Assembly: GCA_030602105.1 (NCBI GenBank)
Contig: JAUWAK010000068.1
Coordinates: 1 to 5,958, forward strand
Source: Candidatus Aerophobota bacterium
Lineage (GTDB): Bacteria > Aerophobota > Aerophobia > Aerophobales > AE-B3A
DNA length: 5,958 nucleotides
Direction: 5' to 3'
Shown here: in pieces, positions 1 to 5,289 of the stretch
How positions within the stretch are numbered: the stretch's first letter is position 1
Layout: each line of letters begins with the position of its first letter
Translations under genes and position numbers: made by a program
The notes under the pieces: generated by a model
What the model saw: the letters and a program-made list of their open reading frames with translations, nothing else
Database searches by the model: none
What the model was told of the DNA's origin: nothing

Positions 1-2
1 CT

Positions 3-257
3 CATTTTTCTCTCTTGACCGGTAATCTGGAAGAGATGACTGAGGTTAAGGAGAAAACGACCGTAGGTGATCTTGTTAAGCGACTGGGACAAAAATATAG
101 CGGATTCGAAGAAGCCCTCATAGATGAGAAAACGGGAAGACTTGATTCCAGAAACAGGGTAGCGATTAGGAAACGAGAGGCATGGACCGAGAATATTACT
201 ACTCTGGAAGGGCTCAATATGGAACTTTCCGACGGCGATACCTTTATATTCTGGTAG
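3..257 (+). CDS. MoaD/ThiS-like beta-grasp protein, 5'-truncated by the window, lacking C-terminal Gly-Gly
   Basis: The reading frame is already open at position 3 and ends at TAG 255-257, giving 84 visible residues. A TTG at 15-17 could be read as a start, but the frame continues upstream with hydrophobic residues resembling the first beta strand of the MoaD fold, so the true start probably lies outside the window. Family features are TGNLEEM followed by a TTVGDLVKRLGQKY helix segment, an LEGL motif, and a late LSDGDTF segment, as in small sulfur-carrier proteins that serve pterin dithiolene synthesis. MoaD/ThiS proteins normally continue a few residues past this point to a terminal Gly-Gly that is adenylated and thiocarboxylated. 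This one stops at FIFW. Neither alternative frame downstream restores a Gly-Gly ending. It may be a non-conjugating paralogue, a degenerate copy, or a protein with another binding role. Family assignment is fairly good, function is uncertain. Confidence 0.7.
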   Translation, partial: HFSLLTGNLEEMTEVKEKTTVGDLVKRLGQKYSGFEEALIDEKTGRLDSRNRVAIRKREAWTENITTLEGLNMELSDGDTFIFW

Positions 258-272
258 GTTTTGTAGTCTTGG

Positions 273-296
273 TTCCGGCCGCTCTTCGGGCTGGAA
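273..296 (+). other. Hairpin in the gap before the SDR gene
   Basis: TTCCGGCC (273-280) pairs with GGCTGGAA (289-296), giving an 8-bp stem with one G-T wobble and an 8-nt loop. No T run follows on either strand, so it does not look like a complete intrinsic terminator. It lies 15 nt after the stop of the first gene and could stabilise or process the transcript between that gene and the SDR. The rest of the 258-345 gap shows only the SDR ribosome binding site (GAGGAG, 334-339). Confidence 0.35.
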
Positions 297-345
297 GATA
301 AGGGTGTGAGGCAAAAATGAATAAGCTACATATGAGGAGAAAAAG

Positions 346-1077
346 ATGGAACTCGCGGATAAAGTAGCCGTGGTGACAGGCGGAGGGCGGGGTATCGGCA
401 AAGCTATCTCCCTGGCTCTGGCTAAAGAAGGATGTCACGTTGTTGTGGGGGATGTGGATATGGTGCTGGCCAAGGAAATTGCCCAGGAAATAGGGGAGCT
501 CGGGGGACAGGCCCTACCGGTAAAGTGCGATGTTTCAAACAGAGGTGAGGTAAGAGAGATGGTCCGGATAGCTCTTGAGAAATTCAATAGATTGGATATA
601 TTGGTAAACAACGCAGGTACAATGGGGGTGGGAAAGACCGAAGATATGCCAGAAGAAGAATGGGATAGGGTGCTGGACATTAATTTGAAAGGAGTTTTCC
701 TTTGTTCACAGGCGGTCATAAAATCCATGAAGAAGAATGGACGGGGCAGAATTATCAATATTGCTTCTAGTGCCGGAAAGATGGGAGGAGTAATTGCGGG
801 CATCAATTATTCGGTCTCTAAGGCCGGAGTTATTCTTTTCACCATATCCCTTGCCAAAGAGCTTGCGTCCCATGGGATCAACGTCAATGCGGTAGCTCCA
901 GGATTTGTTGATACGGCCTTGGTAGAATCTTTCCCCAAGAGCATTGTGGAGAAAATTCCTCTGGGAAGGCTGGGACGGCCTGAAGAGATAGCCAAAGCTG
1001 TTGTTTTCTTAGCCAAAGACGGCGATTATATTACGGGTGAAATTATTGACGTCAATGGCGGAATGTTTATGGACTAG
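346..1077 (+). CDS. Short-chain dehydrogenase/reductase (FabG-like SDR, probably NAD-preferring)
   Basis: A complete 243-residue classical SDR, the normal length for the family. Visible motifs are the Rossmann TGGGRGIG (residues 11-18), NNAG (88-91), and the catalytic set Asn113, Ser141, Tyr155 and Lys159 (YxxxK). After these come the NAVAPGFVDT segment (181-190), an RPEEIA helix (211-216), and the FabG-like C-terminus DVNGGMFM. An Asp at residue 36, at the end of the second beta strand, usually selects NAD(H) over NADP(H). The ATG at 346 is preceded by GAGGAG (334-339) with 6 nt spacing, which fixes the start. The enzyme should reversibly oxidise a hydroxyl group to a carbonyl. The substrate could be a hydroxyacyl-CoA, 3-oxoacyl-ACP, an alcohol or a sugar, and the sequence does not decide. 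It sits between two MoaD-like genes and 39 nt before the second, so a role in the same pathway as the downstream aldehyde oxidoreductase is plausible but inferred. Confidence 0.93.
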   Translation: MELADKVAVVTGGGRGIGKAISLALAKEGCHVVVGDVDMVLAKEIAQEIGELGGQALPVKCDVSNRGEVREMVRIALEKFNRLDILVNNAGTMGVGKTEDMPEEEWDRVLDINLKGVFLCSQAVIKSMKKNGRGRIINIASSAGKMGGVIAGINYSVSKAGVILFTISLAKELASHGINVNAVAPGFVDTALVESFPKSIVEKIPLGRLGRPEEIAKAVVFLAKDGDYITGEIIDVNGGMFMD

Positions 1078-1116
1078 AGAGCGCAAGATGGGCGCTTCGA
1101 TGATGAGGAAACTGAG

Positions 1117-1407
1117 ATGGCTGAGGTGACTGTCAAACTGTACTCGGTACTCCGAGAGGTGGCGGGAAAGTCTACTTTGAAGATGGCAGTTCCTGATAAG
1201 AGCTCGGTAAAAGATGTACTTGAGAAAATCATCCATCAGTTCAAGGAAGGGTTTGAAGACCGATATCGCCTGGTCGGGGGGGACAATATTGCGGAATATT
1301 TCCTGGTATTCGTGAATAGTACCCCCATATCCCATCTGGAAGGCCTTGAAACGAAGATAGAGGAAGGGGATGTCTTGGACATCCTGGAGCCGATCTCGGG
1401 GGGCTAG
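1117..1407 (+). CDS. MoaD/ThiS family sulfur-carrier protein with C-terminal Gly-Gly
   Basis: A 96-residue beta-grasp protein. The N-terminal strand VTVKLYSVLREVAG (residues 4-17) matches the MoaD pattern of a beta strand followed by LRE-x-x-G. A helix follows (SVKDVLEKIIHQF, 30-42), then a strand with FVNSTPI (65-71), LEGL (74-77), EEGDVLDIL (82-90), and the terminal SGG ending at residue 96. In this family the terminal glycine is adenylated by a MoeB/ThiF-type enzyme, converted to a thiocarboxylate, and donates sulfur to build the molybdopterin dithiolene. The ATG at 1117 is supported by GAGGAA (1105-1110) 6 nt upstream. Its place upstream of a tungsten-type aldehyde oxidoreductase suggests it serves W-bis-pterin assembly for that enzyme. 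No moaE, moeB or moaA partner is in the window, so sulfur transfer would rely on proteins encoded elsewhere. Confidence 0.88.
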   Translation: MAEVTVKLYSVLREVAGKSTLKMAVPDKSSVKDVLEKIIHQFKEGFEDRYRLVGGDNIAEYFLVFVNSTPISHLEGLETKIEEGDVLDILEPISGG

Positions 1408-1414
1408 AGCAGGA

Positions 1415-1430
1415 TGGCGCACCATAAGCT
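1415..1430 (+). promoter_or_regulatory. Possible sigma-54 (-24/-12) promoter-like site
   Basis: TGGCGC (1415-1420) and AAGCT (1426-1430) place a GG and a GC dinucleotide exactly 10 nt apart, the invariant spacing of sigma-54 promoters. The -24 half matches the TGGCAC consensus at 5 of 6 positions. The -12 half is weak, with AAGC instead of TTGC. Transcription would begin near 1441, leaving a leader of about 150 nt before the ferredoxin gene. GG-N10-GC occurs often by chance, and no enhancer-binding site was recognised. I found no convincing sigma-70 promoter in 1408-1592 either. Confidence 0.2.
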
Positions 1431-1500
1431 TTTGAGAATACTGACAAGATGAATTCTTGAGATCTACTGCCAAAAACTGTAGTTGTACTTCTATAGCCTA

Positions 1501-1584
1501 CTCTTCTAAGAGCACTTAGTAAGGCCGCAATGGTGGGCATTATGCCTATCTTCTTGTGGACAAAGCCCACGACTAAGTGAGGGG
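1501..1584 (+). promoter_or_regulatory. Candidate structured leader (nested inverted repeats abutting the ribosome binding site) upstream of the oxidoreductase genes
   Basis: This lies in the longest gene-free stretch (1408-1592). An outer perfect 8-bp stem pairs CACTTAGT (1513-1520) with ACTAAGTG (1572-1579). Inside it, GTGGGC (1533-1538) pairs with GCCCAC (1565-1570). A competing local hairpin pairs GGCA (1536-1539) with TGCC (1543-1546) across a 3-nt loop, so the two inner pairings exclude each other. A small hairpin, CTCT/AGAG (1501-1504/1509-1512), sits directly 5' of the outer stem. The Shine-Dalgarno GAGGGG (1579-1584) shares its first G with the outer stem, 8 nt before the ATG at 1593. 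This geometry could let folding control ribosome access. The class is unknown to me. A molybdenum- or tungsten-cofactor riboswitch is a contextual idea only, since I could not match its consensus. No T run follows, so it is not a terminator. Confidence 0.4.
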
Positions 1585-1592
1585 AACTTGCG

Positions 1593-2105
1593 ATGAAAAA
1601 AATCCTGATGGTCAATCCCCAACTTTGCACTGGGTGCCGAATCTGTGAGTTGGTCTGTTCTTTGTCCCGCGATGGAGAGTGTAATCCACTAAAATCCTGC
1701 ATAAGGGTTCTCAAGCTCGCGGAGGAGGGGATTGATATACCGGGAGTCTGCCAGCAATGTGAGACTCCTCTCTGTGCCGATGTGTGCCCGGTGGACGCCA
1801 TTTCGAGAGACCTCGATACCGGGGCTCTTATCATAAGGGAGGAGATATGCGTGGGATGTAGGGCTTGCAGTATGGTTTGTCCCTACGGGGCCATAACCAT
1901 GGACATCTCTAAGCGGATTATGATAAAGTGCGACCTATGTGGAGGCGACCCCAAGTGTGTGAAATTCTGTCTCACCAAGGCTTTAATCTATGACAGGCCA
2001 GAAGTCGTCGACGCTCTAAGGCAGGAGAGTGCTCTTCGCAGTTTGGTAAGGCCGCTTCTGAAGTCAAGGGAAAAGGCCACTCCCACAAAGGAGAAGAAAA
2101 AATGA
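1593..2105 (+). CDS. Four-cluster 4Fe-4S ferredoxin subunit of the aldehyde oxidoreductase (AorA-like)
   Basis: A 170-residue polyferredoxin of the DmsB/HycB/CooF type. Sixteen cysteines form four cluster-binding groups: Cys12/15/18/22, Cys53/56/61/65, Cys86/89/92/96 and Cys113/116/122/126. Two further cysteines (30 and 36) lie in the insert after the first group. There is no signal peptide or Tat motif, so it should be cytoplasmic. The C-terminus (residues 157-170) is a lysine-rich tail. The start at 1593 has GAGGGG 8 nt upstream. The stop overlaps the next gene's ATG as ATGA (2102-2105), implying translational coupling and stoichiometric production with the catalytic subunit. Its role is inferred to be electron transfer from the tungsten-pterin subunit to the flavoprotein encoded further downstream, as for AorA of Aromatoleum aromaticum. 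A BamC-like electron-transfer subunit is a related alternative. Confidence 0.9.
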   Translation: MKKILMVNPQLCTGCRICELVCSLSRDGECNPLKSCIRVLKLAEEGIDIPGVCQQCETPLCADVCPVDAISRDLDTGALIIREEICVGCRACSMVCPYGAITMDISKRIMIKCDLCGGDPKCVKFCLTKALIYDRPEVVDALRQESALRSLVRPLLKSREKATPTKEKKK

Positions 2106-4027
2106 CCTACGGGTGGATGGGAACCATCCTCAGAGTGAATTTGACCAATGAGAGAATAACCAAAGAGCCTTTAGATAAACAGATAGCCACCAAGTTTCTG
2201 GGAGGCCGAGGTCTTAACGGCATAACCTTATTTAGAGAGCTGAAAGCTGGAATAGACCCTCTTAGCGCTGAAAACGTCCTTCTTTTTGGAATGGGCCCCT
2301 GCAACGGTACCTTGAGTTTGGGCTCGGGCAGGTACAATATTACGGCCAAATCTCCTATGACAGGGGGGTTTGGCGATTCTAACAGCGGTGGTTTCTGGGG
2401 CCCTGAGCTAAAGTACGCTGGCTACGATCAGATAATTATTGAGGGTAAGGCTGAAAAGCCTGTGTATCTTTGGATTGATGGTGATGAAGTTGAGATACGA
2501 AATGCGGAGAAACTCTGGGGCAGGGATACTTTTGAAACAGAACAAATCCTCAAAGAAGAATTGGAAGATCCTCGCATTCAAATGCTCTACATCGGGCAGG
2601 CAGGAGAGAATCTGGTAAAGTTTGCCAATGTGATGACCGGTCTTTATCGGGCGGCGGGACGTACAGGCATGGGATCTGTCATGGGATCCAAGAACCTCAA
2701 GGCTATCGCCGTCAGAGGAAACAACGGAGTTCAGATAGCTCATCCCGACAAGCTTCAGGAAGCAGCCCTGAAAGCTTATGATATCCTTTACTCTGACTGG
2801 TTTGCCCAGCTTTTCTCCGAGGAAGGAAGCCCCTGTCTGGTGAATATATATAACAATCAACTGGGGGCCTTGGTTACGCGTAACTTCCAGGCTGGTGTAT
2901 TTGAAGGGGCAGAGAAAATCCTGGGCAAATACTTCGATGAGAATTACAAGGTGGCCAATAAGGGATGCTTCTCTTGTCCCTTGCATTGTGGTTGCTTCTA
3001 TATGATAAAGGAAGGTCCTTTCGCCGGACTCAGGTGGGGAAAAGCAGAGTTCGCCACCATTATTAATTTCACTTCTCGGGTGGGAGTTGATAACATAGAA
3101 GTAGCTCTTAGAGCTGGCATCCTGACGGACAAATACGGTATTGATCTCATTTCTATGGGAGGGGTTTTAGGGTTTGCTTTTGAATGCTATGAGAAGGGCA
3201 TTCTTACCGCGAAGGATACAGATGGCCTTAAGCTGGAGTGGGGAAATGGCGACGCTGTGCTGGAGCTTGTCAGGAAGGTTGTCTTTCAGGAAGGGCTCGG
3301 GAAAATTTTGTCCGAGGGAGTCAAAAGGGCAGCCGAGGTTATTGGAAAAGGTTCCGAGGATTACGCCATCCACACCAAGGGTCTTGAGCATATTGAGTGT
3401 GATCCCAGAGGACTTCAAGCCTGGGGACTAGGGTACGCAGTAAGCAGCCGGGGGGCTGATCATCTGCGTGCTCTACCTGCTTTTGAATATACCATCAGCC
3501 CTGAGAAGGCCAAGGAACTTTATGGTACCGAAAAGGCTGCCGATAGATTCTCGACCGAGGGCAAGGGCAAGATGGTAAAGTGGTTTGAGGAGCTTCGGGC
3601 CTTCGCCGATTCCATGGAGATATGTAAATACATCACCCGGACCGGGCTTCTTTTTCCGGAGCCTCTGGTGGAGATGCTGAATGCAGTGACGGGTATGGAA
3701 TATGAGCCAGATGATGCTTTTAAAATAGGGGAGAGGATTGTCAATGTGGAAAGAGCCTTCAATGTCAGGGAGGGTTTTAGCCGCAAGGATGACACCCTGC
3801 CCAAAAGATTCCTGGAGGAGCCTCTAATGGAGGGCCCTTCAAAGGGGCACGTCTGTGATCTTGAGCCCATGCTTGACGATTACTACAAATTTCGGGGATG
3901 GGATGTAAAAACGGGCCTGCCCACCAGGGCTAAACTGGAAGAATTGGGTCTCTCAGAAATAGCTCTTGAGCTCCAAAAGATGGGTAAGATTCCTCCCGAA
4001 AAGAAAACTCGCTTAGAGAAAAAATAG
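2102..4027 (+). CDS. Aldehyde:ferredoxin oxidoreductase family catalytic subunit, tungsten-bis-pterin type (AorB-like)
   Basis: A 641-residue protein, near the family's usual 600-650. The N-terminal AFOR domain (about 6-210) shows the opening GWMGTILRVNLT, GGRGLNG (34-40), the GSGR segment (74-77), and GRTGMGSVMGSKNLKAI (186-202), features of the pterin-binding half. The C-terminal domains carry the [4Fe-4S] ligands Cys289, Cys292 and Cys296 (CxxCxxxC) and the distal Cys508. DKYGID (343-348) and DSMEIC (503-508) correspond to the two DxxGL(C/D) pterin motifs. Glu316 and His454 are likely counterparts of the active-site Glu and His of Pyrococcus AOR. The family oxidises aldehydes to acids, or runs in reverse, with low-potential electron carriers. 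Members also include BamB-type benzoyl-CoA reductases. The downstream flavoprotein and upstream four-cluster ferredoxin favour an AorB-type NAD-linked aldehyde oxidoreductase. Substrate unknown. The start overlaps the ferredoxin stop. No signal peptide is seen. Confidence 0.94.
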   Translation: MTYGWMGTILRVNLTNERITKEPLDKQIATKFLGGRGLNGITLFRELKAGIDPLSAENVLLFGMGPCNGTLSLGSGRYNITAKSPMTGGFGDSNSGGFWGPELKYAGYDQIIIEGKAEKPVYLWIDGDEVEIRNAEKLWGRDTFETEQILKEELEDPRIQMLYIGQAGENLVKFANVMTGLYRAAGRTGMGSVMGSKNLKAIAVRGNNGVQIAHPDKLQEAALKAYDILYSDWFAQLFSEEGSPCLVNIYNNQLGALVTRNFQAGVFEGAEKILGKYFDENYKVANKGCFSCPLHCGCFYMIKEGPFAGLRWGKAEFATIINFTSRVGVDNIEVALRAGILTDKYGIDLISMGGVLGFAFECYEKGILTAKDTDGLKLEWGNGDAVLELVRKVVFQEGLGKILSEGVKRAAEVIGKGSEDYAIHTKGLEHIECDPRGLQAWGLGYAVSSRGADHLRALPAFEYTISPEKAKELYGTEKAADRFSTEGKGKMVKWFEELRAFADSMEICKYITRTGLLFPEPLVEMLNAVTGMEYEPDDAFKIGERIVNVERAFNVREGFSRKDDTLPKRFLEEPLMEGPSKGHVCDLEPMLDDYYKFRGWDVKTGLPTRAKLEELGLSEIALELQKMGKIPPEKKTRLEKK

Positions 4028-4029
4028 AT

Positions 4030-5274
4030 ATGCAGGTGGTGATCATAGGAAATGGTGTAGCCGGGAACAGCGTTTGTTCTGCCATAAGAGAAGTGAATCA
4101 GAGAGCCCGGATTACTCTCGTTTCTGAGGAGCTTTACCCTGCGTACTCAGCCTGCGTTCTGGGGGAGTATCTGGGAGGAGAGATCCAGCGGGGCCGTGTA
4201 TTCCTAAAAAGGATCAAGGACTACCGACAGCAGGGCATCCGTATCCTCCTGGGTCGAAGGGCTATCAAAATAGATGTCAAAAACCGGAAGGTTTATCTGG
4301 AGAAAAAGAAGATCTTGTATGATAAGCTGATTGTGGCTAGCGGCGCCGAGTCCCTCATTCCAGCTGTTGACGGAACTACAAGAGAAGGTGTATTTTCCTT
4401 CAAGTCCCTCCGCGATGCCGACCGAATCTTGGCATATCGTGCCAGGAGGGTTGTAGTTGTGGGATCTGGCCCTATAGGGGTGGAGGTGAGTTGCGCCCTT
4501 CGAAGGAGAAACCGCGAGGTTTATCTAGTGGAGCTTTTGGACTGGGTGCTTCCGCAGGTCCTTGACCAAAAACCGGCCCTGAGGGTCCAGAGAATCCTGG
4601 AAGGGCACGGGATCAAAGTTGTTACTGGCGAGAAGGTCGAAAAGATTACAGGAAATTATCGAGTCAGAGGGATTCTGACCAATAAGAGGGAAATAGGGTG
4701 TGAAATGGTAGTTATGGCTGGCGGAATGAGACCCAAGGTGAGTCTGGCCCGGGAGGCAGGAGCTGAGCTAGGAGAACTTGGTGGAATCAAGGTCGACAGG
4801 CGTATGCAGACTAATCTGTCTGGCGTGTATGCTTGTGGTGACTGTGCTGAGGCTCCTGACCCGGTGAGCGGAGAGACCGCTCTCATTATGCTCTGGCACA
4901 ATGCCCGACGCCAGGGGATGGTGGCGGGATACAACTGCGCAGGAGTCCGAAAGGAGTACCCCGGCTCCACCAACGTGGTCAATGTCAATGTTTTTGAAGT
5001 TCCTGTCTTTTCTATAGGCAGTCCTGTGAGCGCTCTGGCTGGGGGTGGAATTGAGGTGATTGAAAAGGATCGTCCTCATTACTATGGCCGAGTCGTTGTG
5101 GCTGATGGAAAGATTAGGGGGGCTCAGTTTATTGGTGAAACAGAGGATATGGGGGTACTCCTTCCTGCAGTAAGGAAAAGATGCGGTCTCGAGAATGTCA
5201 AAAAGATAGTAGATAGTCCAGAGCTTCTCTCTCTAGCCCCCTGGTATCATAAGATAAAAAAATACCTCACGTGA
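4030..5274 (+). CDS. FAD-dependent NAD(H) oxidoreductase subunit (AorC-like, pyridine nucleotide-disulfide reductase family)
   Basis: A 414-residue two-dinucleotide-binding-domain flavoprotein. The FAD Rossmann motif GNGVAG is at residues 7-12, the IVASGAES segment at 101-108, the NAD-binding GSGPIG at 145-150, and the second FAD motif YACGDCAE at 267-274. Glu168, at the end of the second strand of the NAD domain, suggests NAD rather than NADP. Cys42, in YSACVLGEYL, sits where NADH oxidases and CoA-disulfide reductases keep a redox-active cysteine, but the CxxxxC pair of true disulfide reductases is absent. It starts 2 nt after the AOR stop, with only a weak AGAGAA upstream, so translation is probably coupled. 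In context it should connect the Fe-S chain to NAD+/NADH, like AorC of Aromatoleum aromaticum. Nitrite-reductase or rubredoxin reductase-like relatives are alternatives by sequence alone. Confidence 0.9.
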   Translation: MQVVIIGNGVAGNSVCSAIREVNQRARITLVSEELYPAYSACVLGEYLGGEIQRGRVFLKRIKDYRQQGIRILLGRRAIKIDVKNRKVYLEKKKILYDKLIVASGAESLIPAVDGTTREGVFSFKSLRDADRILAYRARRVVVVGSGPIGVEVSCALRRRNREVYLVELLDWVLPQVLDQKPALRVQRILEGHGIKVVTGEKVEKITGNYRVRGILTNKREIGCEMVVMAGGMRPKVSLAREAGAELGELGGIKVDRRMQTNLSGVYACGDCAEAPDPVSGETALIMLWHNARRQGMVAGYNCAGVRKEYPGSTNVVNVNVFEVPVFSIGSPVSALAGGGIEVIEKDRPHYYGRVVVADGKIRGAQFIGETEDMGVLLPAVRKRCGLENVKKIVDSPELLSLAPWYHKIKKYLT

Positions 5275-5278
5275 GAAT

Positions 5279-5284
5279 GGGAGG
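5279..5284 (+). promoter_or_regulatory. Ribosome binding site fixing the aminotransferase start
   Basis: GGGAGG lies 5 nt before the ATG at 5290. A second in-frame ATG at 5320 has a GAGAGG directly touching it, which is too close to act as a Shine-Dalgarno site, so 5290 is preferred. Confidence 0.7.
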
Positions 5285-5289
5285 TCTGA

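Noticed and set aside
273..296. Intrinsic terminator after the first MoaD-like gene
   Set aside because: The stem is real but is not followed by a T run on either strand, so it is listed only as a hairpin.
317..367. Short 16-codon frame starting at ATG 317 with a GAGG upstream, overlapping the SDR start
   Set aside because: It is very short, has no coding signature, and overlaps the well-placed SDR ribosome binding site. It could be a leader peptide, but nothing supports that beyond the start site.
1009..1473. Minus-strand open frame (154 codons) over the SDR end and second MoaD-like gene
   Set aside because: It is an antisense shadow of conserved coding sequence with no recognisable motif.
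1483..1510. Possible sigma-70 promoter TTGTAC with TCTAAG at 16-nt spacing
   Set aside because: Only 3 of 6 and 4 of 6 consensus positions match, which is no better than chance for this region.
1501..1584. Inverted repeats as the end of an insertion sequence or an attachment site
   Set aside because: There is no transposase or integrase gene and no target-site duplication. The repeats are short, nested and next to a ribosome binding site, which suits an RNA structure better.
1241..1834. Long minus-strand open frame (197 codons) across the MoaD-like gene, the gap and the ferredoxin start
   Set aside because: It lies antisense to two well-supported genes, its translation is Ser/Arg-rich without recognisable motifs, and the plus-strand products have clear family signatures.
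2408..2986. Minus-strand open frame (192 codons) inside the AOR catalytic gene
   Set aside because: It is fully inside a gene with strong family motifs, and no domain or ribosome binding site supports it.
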